From Candidatus Methanoperedens sp. (GTDB taxonomy: Archaea > Halobacteriota > Methanosarcinia > Methanosarcinales > Methanoperedenaceae), in contig JAHFCV010000049.1 of assembly GCA_023249275.1 (NCBI GenBank), positions 1 to 13,261 on the forward strand: a stretch of 13,261 nucleotides of DNA, in the 5' to 3' direction. Shown piece by piece: positions 7,191-13,227 of this stretch. Position 1 is the stretch's first letter. The number at the start of each line of letters is the position of its first letter. Position numbers and translations under genes: made by a program. Under the pieces are notes generated by a model. It was not told where the DNA came from. It did not search any database and was given only the letters and a program-made list of their open reading frames with translations.

Positions 7191-7227
7191 TATATAATAC
7201 CAGACATTAAATAGTATTTAGGAGATG
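7191..7227 (+). promoter_or_regulatory. TATA box and Shine-Dalgarno for the unknown membrane protein
   Basis: TATATAAT at 7191-7198 predicts a start near 7220. AGGAGATG at 7220-7227 is a good Shine-Dalgarno for the ATG at 7237. The ATG embedded in it at 7225 is less likely to be the true start. Confidence 0.5.
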
Positions 7228-7236
7228 GAATTTAAT

Positions 7237-7881
7237 ATGAATAAATACGTATTGGCTGCAATAATCATTGCGTTATTCCTTTTGGTTGGTCAGGTATCGG
7301 GAGAGGAGCCCCAGGTAGTAGTTCCTCAGAATACATCTACTACTGCCCCACCAGCTATCGATATCACAAGCATTATCACGGTTTTGATTTTTTTTGTAAC
7401 AGTATTACTTATCGTCGTAGTCTCGGCAAGGAGCTATTCAAACACAAGTAAAACACTCTTTGAAAAAGCACTTGAGAAAAACAAGGAACTGCCGGAAGAA
7501 TTACAGGAATCGGTAAGTGACATAATAAGGGCGTTCCCGCAGGCTGAGCCGCTGGGATTGCCACGCGGTTCACTGCGCGCCATAGTGGTGCTGATATTCT
7601 CTTTCGCGTTTGTTTTTTTACTTCTCTTCCCTCCAAAGCAGATAACCGAGATGACTACAACACTTGGAGTCATCCTGTCGATCTTAGTCGGATTTTATTT
7701 TGGAAGCCGTTATGCAGAGTCCAGAATTATGAGAACAGAATCGCCCAGGCGGGAAGCCCGCATTCAGGAACCGCAGGAAGTAAAAGAAGCGGTGATTAAA
7801 GAGATTGCACCGGTAGAGGCATTATTTGAAGAGAAACGGGAAGATAAGAAAAAGCGGAAAAAGAGGGAAGGGCTTATATGA
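7237..7881 (+). CDS. Membrane protein of unknown function with LPRGSLRA and FYFGSR motifs
   Basis: I do not recognise a named family. The 214-residue product has an N-terminal signal peptide (residues 1-21) and a Thr/Pro-rich extracytoplasmic stretch. It then has membrane segments at about 43-63, 114-131 and 142-155. Between the first two lies a roughly 50-residue soluble loop (SKTLFEKALEKNKELPEELQ). The second segment is preceded by GLPRGSLRA (107-115) and the last ends in FYFGSR (153-158). I have the impression that this pairing recurs in uncharacterised microbial membrane proteins, but could not check. The C-terminus is highly charged (EEKREDKKKRKKREGLI), probably cytoplasmic and possibly nucleic-acid or acidic-lipid binding. 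ATG 7237 is preferred over 7225 because AGGAGATG lies 9 nt ahead of it. The 3' end is 2 bp from the convergent small membrane protein gene. Confidence 0.8.
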   Translation: MNKYVLAAIIIALFLLVGQVSGEEPQVVVPQNTSTTAPPAIDITSIITVLIFFVTVLLIVVVSARSYSNTSKTLFEKALEKNKELPEELQESVSDIIRAFPQAEPLGLPRGSLRAIVVLIFSFAFVFLLLFPPKQITEMTTTLGVILSILVGFYFGSRYAESRIMRTESPRREARIQEPQEVKEAVIKEIAPVEALFEEKREDKKKRKKREGLI

Positions 7882-7883
7882 CC

Positions 7884-8201
7884 TTATTCCCTCGTGAAAT
7901 ATAACAGGATACTTAACGCTATAAACTCAAGCGCATCAGGGATTATTACATATATCGGATTATAGCCAAGCAAATTAATTATAATCGGATACACCTGCGG
8001 AGGAGGCGGGCTTGCAATAATAAGCAGCAGCATAATGGCACGGGAAATGCTTTGCAGCAGTAGCGCAATTGTGAAGATTATAAGACCAAGGGTAAAATTG
8101 GACTTGATGCTGCTGTAAATTTGAAAATACGAAACTAAAAGCACAAGCAGTAACACGATGTTACCGGCTGTCAGGTAATATGCGACTTCTGTTATTTGAA
8201 T
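7884..8201 (-). CDS. Small membrane protein with apparent ATT start, partner of a winged-helix regulator
   Basis: This is a hydrophobic 105-residue protein with about three membrane helices (IVLLLVLLVSYFQIY; LGLIIFTIALLLQSISRAIMLLLI; YVIIPDALEFIALSILLYF) and a SPPPPQ turn. It has no known function. A GTG at 8156 would give 90 residues but has no Shine-Dalgarno and cuts into the first helix. The frame is open further upstream and reads IQITEVAYYLTAGNIV. A perfect AAGGAGG at 8215-8209 places initiation 7 nt later on ATT at 8201, and no ATG, GTG or TTG lies in between. I therefore place the start there. The gene begins 21 nt after the stop of the regulator gene, so they form an operon. Position suggests a membrane sensor or effector controlled by the regulator, which is inference. 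Confidence 0.65.
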   Translation of the reverse strand: MQITEVAYYLTAGNIVLLLVLLVSYFQIYSSIKSNFTLGLIIFTIALLLQSISRAIMLLLIIASPPPPQVYPIIINLLGYNPIYVIIPDALEFIALSILLYFTRE

Positions 8202-8222
8202 AAAGCTTCCTCCTTCTCATGT

Positions 8223-8510
8223 TCATTTACTTTGCTTATCAATTTTTTCCCAAATTTGATTAAATTCATTTAAATTTGCCTCCATGGTTTTGGAAATGAA
8301 ATACATTGCGCCGTATTTGTCACCTTCCATTGTGATTACTTCGTTTTTAACAAGAACGTCAAGATGATGCCTGATTGTTTTATAATCCATATTCATAGCC
8401 TCTGTTAATTGATTTGCATTATATGGTCTATCAATAAGCAGTTTCAGGATTAATGCACGGGTATGCCCTCCGCGTGTTCCTGCAATCAGATACCATAGTA
8501 GTTTCTTCAA
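8223..8510 (-). CDS. Winged helix-turn-helix transcriptional regulator (archaeal, ArsR-like)
   Basis: The 95-residue DNA-binding protein has an archaeal winged-helix core: TRGGHTRALILKLLIDRPYN (helix 1), ANQLTEAMNMDYKTIRHHLDVLVKNEVI (HTH, residues about 32-59) and a wing with YGAMYFIS. A charged C-terminal helix may dimerise. No metal-binding cysteines are present, so it is not a classical metal-sensing ArsR. The start is TTG 8510, supported by AGGAG (8523-8519) 8 nt ahead; no better start exists. A perfect palindrome at 8525-8538 covers the predicted transcription start and is a good candidate for autoregulation. It is followed in the same operon by a small membrane protein. Confidence 0.85.
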   Translation of the reverse strand: MKKLLWYLIAGTRGGHTRALILKLLIDRPYNANQLTEAMNMDYKTIRHHLDVLVKNEVITMEGDKYGAMYFISKTMEANLNEFNQIWEKIDKQSK

Positions 8511-8524
8511 AAATTCCGCTCCTA

Positions 8525-8538
8525 CCTGATTAATCAGG
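8525..8538. promoter_or_regulatory. Perfect 14-bp palindrome, candidate operator of the winged-helix regulator
   Basis: CCTGATTAATCAGG is a perfect palindrome. It lies just upstream of the regulator's Shine-Dalgarno and over the transcript start predicted from the TATA box at 8564-8556. A dimeric winged-helix protein bound here would block initiation, so negative autoregulation is the simplest reading. No second copy was seen in the window. Confidence 0.6.
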
Positions 8539-8555
8539 ATAAATGAACATCTTAA

Positions 8556-8564
8556 TAATTATAG
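8556..8564 (-). promoter_or_regulatory. TATA box for the winged-helix regulator operon
   Basis: The minus strand reads CTATAATTA. Its centre predicts a transcript start near 8534, inside the palindrome. Confidence 0.5.
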
Positions 8565-8579
8565 CTTGTGGTAAAATGT

Positions 8580-9191
8580 TTATTCCGTGCCGCCGTACCC
8601 TCTTACTTTAAGATCAGCGCAATATTCTTTTGCGATTTTCTTGCATTTTTCAATATCCACTACAGGCAGGCTAACTACGGTGAACCGAAGTTCCATTCCT
8701 GCTTTTGAAACATCCCTTCCGAATTCAAGCATTTTTTCGTATGCTTTGATGTATTTAGGATCGCACAGTTGGTTGTATGTGTCCGCATCCTGTGCGTTCA
8801 GGCTGATGGAAACAACTTTCATTCCTGATTCGGCAAGTTCTAAAGCAACATTCCTGTCAGGATAAAGGAGTTTGGCGTGCCCGATTGTATCAAGCCTAAC
8901 AGGAATTCCCCGGGTTGTAAGCCATTTTGTGATTTCAAGGACATCGTCCAGGCGCACTAATGGTTCCCCAAAGCCTGTGAAAACAACCTCTTTATACTTT
9001 GATAGCTCTAATTCCGAAAGTTCTTTTATGATTTGTGAAAGCTTTGGCTCTTTTGAAAGCCGAAGGTTATAACCGTACACACCATCAGAATATCGCTTTA
9101 TGCAAAAAACACAATCGGCAGTACATCTATTTGTAATGTTGAGATACAGGTTGCCATGTGCCTCGTAAATGATAGTGTCTTTCCGGTTCAT
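8580..9191 (-). CDS. Radical SAM protein, TatD-associated type
   Basis: The 203-residue radical S-adenosylmethionine enzyme has the cluster motif Cys23-X3-Cys27-X2-Cys30 (CTADCVFC). It also has the GFGEP SAM-binding segment at 73-77 and a partial TIM barrel. The N-terminal IIYEAHGNLYLNITNRC, the YGYNLRLSKEP segment and the short length recall the family found fused or linked to TatD nucleases (TIGR04038 as I remember it). Its reaction is unknown. No TatD gene is in the window. The neighbour downstream is the regulator unit, which has its own promoter; upstream is methionine aminopeptidase, 44 bp away. A GCTATAAGG TATA-like box about 24 bp ahead of the ATG suggests a leaderless transcript. Confidence 0.82.
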   Translation of the reverse strand: MNRKDTIIYEAHGNLYLNITNRCTADCVFCIKRYSDGVYGYNLRLSKEPKLSQIIKELSELELSKYKEVVFTGFGEPLVRLDDVLEITKWLTTRGIPVRLDTIGHAKLLYPDRNVALELAESGMKVVSISLNAQDADTYNQLCDPKYIKAYEKMLEFGRDVSKAGMELRFTVVSLPVVDIEKCKKIAKEYCADLKVRGYGGTE

Positions 9192-9235
9192 TTTCCCACA
9201 TTAGTAATTGTGCCTTATAGCTCATATTACTTTCC

Positions 9236-10075
9236 TCATCTTGTTATTACTTCGCAACCCTCTTTATTGACAATAACTGTGTGTTCAGACTGTGCGACAA
9301 TCTCACCGCTTGCTTCGATTAATTCATAATATTCCCTTAATCCTCTCAGGTCTTTTCCTTTTATTTCCGGAATCCATCTCATGGTAAAAGGAAGAGTGCC
9401 GAACCTCTCCCTGACTTCCATTGCTTCTTTTCCGTTAACCTCGCCGCTTATCGCAAAAATATGGGGTTTTCCGTGCCTGATATTGCCTTTGCCGTATGTT
9501 GCAAAAGGTTCGATAGCAAAAACCATGTCTTTTTTAATTTTATGGCTAAAAAAACTCTTATAATTCGGGATTGTGATGCCTGCATGCAAATTATACCGTT
9601 CCAGGCTGTGCCCTGTCAAATCCCTGACCGGATTGAAACCATGTTTTTTAATAGTTTCTTCTATAATCTTTCCTATGGTACCCGTGTCTGTATGGTCTTT
9701 GATGGATGCAATTGCTTTTTCAAGCGCATCGTCGCAAGCCCCGATTAACTTGCCGTGGTTCTTTGTACCGACCTCGATAGTGGTTGCAGTATCTGCAATA
9801 TATCCTTCGATATGAACTCCTATGTCTATTTTGGCAACATCTCCTTTAGTGAAGCATGGCACGTTGTCTTCCGGCGTGTAATGGGAAGCGATTTCATTGA
9901 TGGAAATATTGCATGGGAATGCCGTCTTTGCGCCGAGGTCTTCTGTCCTGTCCTCGGCGTATTGTGCAATCTCAAGCAGGGGAATACCTTCTTTTACCTT
10001 CCTCACCGCTTCTGTCCTGACTTCTGCTGCAATTTTGCCCGCCTCCAGATAGAATTCGTGAATTGTGTCGTTCAT
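9236..10075 (-). CDS. map: Methionine aminopeptidase, type II
   Basis: It removes the initiator methionine from nascent proteins in the cytosol. The 279-residue pita-bread fold carries all five metal ligands: Asp84 (KIDIG), Asp95 (YIADTA), His156 (LTGHSLERY), Glu189 (AIEPF) and Glu264 (QSEHTV). Substrate-binding His65 (SHYTP) and His164 (NLHAG) are also present. The insertion between His164 and the C-terminus and the short N-terminus are those of archaeal type II enzymes. The start ATG 10075 has no clear Shine-Dalgarno. It overlaps by ATGA an 85-codon frame that spans the hairpin-rich gap upstream, so the mRNA may have a highly structured leader. The EamA transporter gene lies upstream on the same strand. 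Confidence 0.95.
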   Translation of the reverse strand: MNDTIHEFYLEAGKIAAEVRTEAVRKVKEGIPLLEIAQYAEDRTEDLGAKTAFPCNISINEIASHYTPEDNVPCFTKGDVAKIDIGVHIEGYIADTATTIEVGTKNHGKLIGACDDALEKAIASIKDHTDTGTIGKIIEETIKKHGFNPVRDLTGHSLERYNLHAGITIPNYKSFFSHKIKKDMVFAIEPFATYGKGNIRHGKPHIFAISGEVNGKEAMEVRERFGTLPFTMRWIPEIKGKDLRGLREYYELIEASGEIVAQSEHTVIVNKEGCEVITR

Positions 10076-10232
10076 AAACCGATACCCCGGTTTACGTGGT
10101 GTTCAGGTATGCTTCGCATACCTGTCCCGAGACACGCCTCGGGAGGGCGTGTCCGGGTATGGCGTGCCATACCCGTCGTTTGAAAGCCGACACTTCGGCT
10201 TGCGCAGTGTTGGGGTATGCCCAGCATACCCC
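10076..10232. repeat. Array of perfect palindromes (hairpin cluster) upstream of map
   Basis: Seven perfect inverted repeats fill this stretch. They are AAACCG/CGGTTT (10076-10093); CAGGTATGC/GCATACCTG (10104-10124); CCCGAG/CTCGGG (10126-10143), which overlaps GACACGCC/GGCGTGTC (10131-10153); CGGGTATGGC/GCCATACCCG (10154-10175); AAGCCGA/TCGGCTT (10184-10201); and GGGGTATGC/GCATACCCC (10212-10232). Three of them share a GGTATG(G)C core and sit 50-58 bp apart. The flank CATACCC(G/C)TCGTTTGA occurs twice. It could be a REP/MITE-like element, a structured mRNA leader or a protein-binding array; the sequence does not decide. Confidence 0.8.
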
Positions 10233-10235
10233 TCG

Positions 10236-10325
10236 TTTGATAAAATTTTCCTAAAGTTTTTTGATAAAACTTTCTTAAAGGTTTAACTGACGCAACGGTT
10301 TTTGATAAAACCTTCTTAAAGTTTT
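10236..10325. repeat. Three AT-rich 25-bp repeats
   Basis: Three copies of a unit starting TTTGATAAAA and ending TAAAG(G/T)TTT occur at 10236-10260, 10260-10284 and 10301-10325. Each can fold as an imperfect 8-bp hairpin. Copies 1 and 2 can instead pair with each other through AAAGTTTT (10253-10260) and AAAACTTT (10266-10273), and GGTTTT/AAAACC forms a stem at 10297-10312. The array abuts the stop codon of the EamA transporter gene. Confidence 0.8.
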
Positions 10326-11192
10326 TCATTTCTCTCCCGTAACTAATGCTCCTCCCGCCAATATAAGTACACCACCGATTATTTCAAGTGTTGAAATTTG
10401 CTCCCCCAGGATAAGAACTGCTAAAATAACCGCGCTTACTGGTTCAATTAAACCGAGAATACTGGCGCTCTGCGCCCTGACTTTTTTCAAACCGTTAAAA
10501 TACAGGGATACAGCGAGTATTGTCGGGAATATTGCAAGAAGTACGAGATAGTTCAAGTTCCTGAAAACCACATCCATCGGCGCTATACCTACGGGTAAAA
10601 GAATCAGCATTGCTATTATGAAGCCCCAGAATGCCTGGGAATATCCTGAATATCGCAAGCTCAGGTATTTTGAGGTCATTATCTGGAAAGCGTATGTGAT
10701 GCCTGACGCTATGCCAGCCAGTATCCCGATTGAATACCGCGATAATTCAAGTTTTCCCGGGTCAACGATAAGTACGATGCCGGCAAACGATAAAACAAGG
10801 GCTATTATCCCTTTTTTAGTGGAGCTTTCTTTCAAAAGCCAGGGAGAGAATAGCGTCACATATACAGGCGCTGTGTAGAGCAATAACACTGCAACCGAGA
10901 CCGAAGCATTCAATAAGGACACAAAATAAGTCATCATTGTGGCTGCCTGCAGTATTGCGAAGAGGAGCAGGTAAGCTTTTTTATCCCCAAGCTTTATTAT
11001 ATTCAAGTTACCGGATATTAATAAGGCAATAAAGAATATTATGGAGGCAAATGCAACCCTGTAAAAAATAATACTCTGCGCCGGCATCCCGTTAATCATT
11101 TTTGCAAGTATTCCTGCAAGACCCCAGAGTATCGAGGCTGTAATTATCTCGCCATATCCGGAAAATGTGGTGCGATTCGGTATTAGTTTCAT
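10326..11192 (-). CDS. EamA/DMT-family transporter
   Basis: This 288-residue integral membrane protein of the drug/metabolite transporter superfamily has about ten membrane helices arranged as two EamA repeats (about 17-140 and 152-285). Family hallmarks include the opening ASILWGLAGILAKM, the first-repeat SVAVLLLYTAPVYVTLFSPWLLKE and its second-repeat counterpart SASILGLIEPVSAVILAVLILGE. Such proteins export amino acids, nucleotides or other small metabolites; the substrate cannot be told from sequence. A TATA-like TTTATTTT lies about 30 bp before the ATG, so the mRNA may be leaderless. The stop codon overlaps by ATGA the 85-codon frame that spans the repeat array toward map. Confidence 0.9.
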   Translation of the reverse strand: MKLIPNRTTFSGYGEIITASILWGLAGILAKMINGMPAQSIIFYRVAFASIIFFIALLISGNLNIIKLGDKKAYLLLFAILQAATMMTYFVSLLNASVSVAVLLLYTAPVYVTLFSPWLLKESSTKKGIIALVLSFAGIVLIVDPGKLELSRYSIGILAGIASGITYAFQIMTSKYLSLRYSGYSQAFWGFIIAMLILLPVGIAPMDVVFRNLNYLVLLAIFPTILAVSLYFNGLKKVRAQSASILGLIEPVSAVILAVLILGEQISTLEIIGGVLILAGGALVTGEK

Positions 11193-11281
11193 CTGTCACT
11201 GAATAGTCTATGATACAAAATAAAGCAATCATTTTATCAGGGAAGTCTTACGGAACGCTAAGAAATTGGCTTAAGAAAACC

Positions 11282-11322
11282 ACTTCGTTATTTGCCGAAG
11301 TCCCTTTCGTTAGTTTTATATG
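11282..11322 (+). promoter_or_regulatory. Promoter region of the XRE-type regulator: TATA box, direct repeat and inverted repeat
   Basis: TTTATATG (11315-11322) is centred about 30 bp before ATG 11349, fitting a leaderless transcript. Immediately upstream, TTCGTTA occurs at 11284-11290 and 11306-11312, 22 bp apart (two helical turns). ACTTCG/CGAAGT (11282-11287 and 11296-11301) forms a 6-bp inverted repeat. These could be operator half-sites for the regulator itself, which is inference. Confidence 0.45.
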
Positions 11323-11348
11323 CCTTCACATCGTAACCCGCCATTAAC

Positions 11349-12134
11349 ATGACTGAAAAAGCAGCTAACGCTATGCCCGTCCCCCCTGTTCCTCCCGCTA
11401 TCAATGGTTCTTACCATGATCTCAGGAATAAATTAGCCGAGAAAATGGCTGGGGAAATAACCCTTTCTGACAACCCCGGGGAAACATTAAAAAAATGGCG
11501 CGCCAATTTTGAGATTCCCCAATCTGACCTTGCCTCTTTCCTGAAAGTATCCCCTTCCGTGATAAGCGATTACGAGAGCGGCAGGAGAAAATCCCCTGGT
11601 ATTTTTATAGTGAGCAAGATTGTAGAGGCAATCCTGGAAATGGATGCAGCGCGCGGCGGGGCAAAAATCCGTTCTTACGAAGGCATGCTGCGGGGAGGGT
11701 TCAGCGCAGACGCCATATATGATATTCATGAATACCTTTCACCTATTTCCGTGGAAGAAATGACAAAACTGGTAAATGGTGAAGTGGTATACAGCCCGGG
11801 CAGCGAATACATAAAACCGTTGTACGGGTACACTATCGTTGATAGTTTAAAGGCAATTCTCCAGCTATCCTACAACGAGTTCCAGAAGCTATACGGGTGG
11901 AGTTCCGAGAGAGCCATGATTTACACGCAAGTCTCAACCGGCAGGTCGCCAATGGTAGCTCTCAGGGTGACAAATTTAAAACCCGCCCTGATTGTAATCC
12001 ATGGTATTCCTGCATCGCAGGTTGACGTGATAGCCGCAAAGATTGCGGAAATAGAGCATATACCGCTCATTGCTACAGTCATGCCCATCACCGATCTAAT
12101 TCGTGCGCTTCAGTCGCACGACCTGAAACATTAA
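11349..12134 (+). CDS. XRE-type helix-turn-helix transcriptional regulator next to HMG-CoA synthase
   Basis: The 261-residue archaeal regulator has a Pro-rich N-terminal tail, then a Cro/C1-type HTH (about 46-100; IPQSDLASFLKVSPSVISDYESGRRKSPG). A C-terminal alpha/beta domain follows (about 125-255, with VSTGRSPMVALRVTNLKPAL and VIHGIPASQVDVIAAKIAEIEHIPLIATVM). The C-terminal part looks like a ligand-sensing or oligomerisation domain. The overall architecture recalls the uncharacterised archaeal regulators grouped as COG1709, which I could not verify. It lies 43 bp upstream of HMG-CoA synthase on the same strand and is probably read through into it. A role in sensing isoprenoid or acetyl-CoA status is suggested only by this position. 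The mRNA is probably leaderless. Confidence 0.85.
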   Translation: MTEKAANAMPVPPVPPAINGSYHDLRNKLAEKMAGEITLSDNPGETLKKWRANFEIPQSDLASFLKVSPSVISDYESGRRKSPGIFIVSKIVEAILEMDAARGGAKIRSYEGMLRGGFSADAIYDIHEYLSPISVEEMTKLVNGEVVYSPGSEYIKPLYGYTIVDSLKAILQLSYNEFQKLYGWSSERAMIYTQVSTGRSPMVALRVTNLKPALIVIHGIPASQVDVIAAKIAEIEHIPLIATVMPITDLIRALQSHDLKH

Positions 12135-12165
12135 TATTTAGTATATTCTATTTTAAAAAAAAACC

Positions 12166-12171
12166 GAGGTG
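12166..12171 (+). promoter_or_regulatory. Shine-Dalgarno that fixes the HMG-CoA synthase start
   Basis: GAGGTG lies 6 nt ahead of ATG 12178. The in-frame GTG at 12169 is part of this element and is not the start. Confidence 0.7.
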
Positions 12172-12177
12172 TTAAAA

Positions 12178-13218
12178 ATGAATGTCGGAATTGTTTCATA
12201 TGGCGCTTATATACCCAGATACAGGATAAAGATAGAGGAGATAGCTAAAGTCTGGGGTAGTAATGCCAACAGTATAATTGACGGGCTTATGGTTTATGAA
12301 AAATCCGTGCCCGACATGGACGAGGATACAATCACAATCGCGGTTGAGGCTGCACGCCATGCGATTAACCGTGCAGGCATTAACCCTGAAAAAATCGGGG
12401 CTTTATACACGGGTTCGGAAAGCCATCCTTATGCCGTGAAACCCACAAGCACGGTTGTGGCTGAGGCTATCGGCGCAACGCCCAACCTCACAGCAGCGGA
12501 TTTTGAGTTTGCCTGCAAAGCCGGCACGGCTGCTATCCAAACATGTATGGGTCTTGTGGGCTCTGACATGATAGAGCTCGGAATGGCAATCGGTTCTGAT
12601 GTTGCACAGGGAGCGCCCGGAGACGCGCTTGAATTTACCGCCGCAGCAGGCGGGGTGGCTTACATCATAGGAAAAGAGAAACAGATTGCCAACATCGAAT
12701 CCACGTACTCTTACACCACAGATACGCCGGATTTCTGGAGGAGGGAGGGTATGCCTTACCCTGAACACGGCGGACGGTTTACTGGCGAGCCCGGATACTT
12801 TAAACATGTGACCCAGGCAGCGTCAGGACTTATGGAAAGGATGGGCACAAAACCTTCTGATTACGATTATGCTGTATTTCACCAGCCGAACGGCAAGTTC
12901 CCCACACGCGTGGCTAAGATACTTGGCTTTTCGAATGAGCAGATCAAACAGGGACTGGTTGTTACACGTCTTGGCAATACGTATTCGGGTTCCTGTATGA
13001 TGGGACTTGCAGCCATTCTGGATATTGCAAAGCCTGATGACAGGATATTCATGACTGCATTTGGTTCAGGCGCAGGAAGCGATGCTTTCAGCATGACGGT
13101 TACTGACAGGATAGATGAGACACGCAATGGCGCTCCCAGCGTTGAACAATTGCTGGCTAACCCGATATACATCAATTATGCGACCTATGCGAAACATAAA
13201 GGTAAGATTAAATTGTGA
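12178..13218 (+). CDS. Hydroxymethylglutaryl-CoA synthase (archaeal)
   Basis: It condenses acetyl-CoA with acetoacetyl-CoA to HMG-CoA, the second step of the mevalonate pathway that feeds archaeal ether lipids. The 346-residue thiolase-fold protein has the catalytic set Glu81 (SESHPYAVKP), Cys113 (FACKAGTAA) and His235 (FHQPNGKFP). The N-terminus VGIVSYGAYIPRYRI is that of archaeal enzymes. The gene ends in TGAGGTGA, where the stop codon overlaps the Shine-Dalgarno of the thiolase gene 9 nt downstream. The two are thus coupled. In methanogens the synthase, thiolase and a DUF35 protein are known to form one complex that channels acetoacetyl-CoA; the gene order here fits, with DUF35 expected beyond the window. 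Confidence 0.96.
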   Translation: MNVGIVSYGAYIPRYRIKIEEIAKVWGSNANSIIDGLMVYEKSVPDMDEDTITIAVEAARHAINRAGINPEKIGALYTGSESHPYAVKPTSTVVAEAIGATPNLTAADFEFACKAGTAAIQTCMGLVGSDMIELGMAIGSDVAQGAPGDALEFTAAAGGVAYIIGKEKQIANIESTYSYTTDTPDFWRREGMPYPEHGGRFTGEPGYFKHVTQAASGLMERMGTKPSDYDYAVFHQPNGKFPTRVAKILGFSNEQIKQGLVVTRLGNTYSGSCMMGLAAILDIAKPDDRIFMTAFGSGAGSDAFSMTVTDRIDETRNGAPSVEQLLANPIYINYATYAKHKGKIKL

Positions 13219-13227
13219 GGTGAAATT

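Noticed and set aside
10065..10286. Plus-strand frames across the hairpin array
   Set aside because: They are by-products of palindromic DNA with no Shine-Dalgarno or family resemblance. The minus-strand frame is kept only as a speculative finding because of its ATGA junctions.
10076..10325. CRISPR array
   Set aside because: The repeats are adjacent palindromes of differing sequence with irregular spacing and no unique spacers, and no cas genes are present.
12403..12807. Long minus-strand frame inside HMG-CoA synthase
   Set aside because: It is a shadow frame of a well-supported gene with an implausible Cys/Arg/His-rich product.
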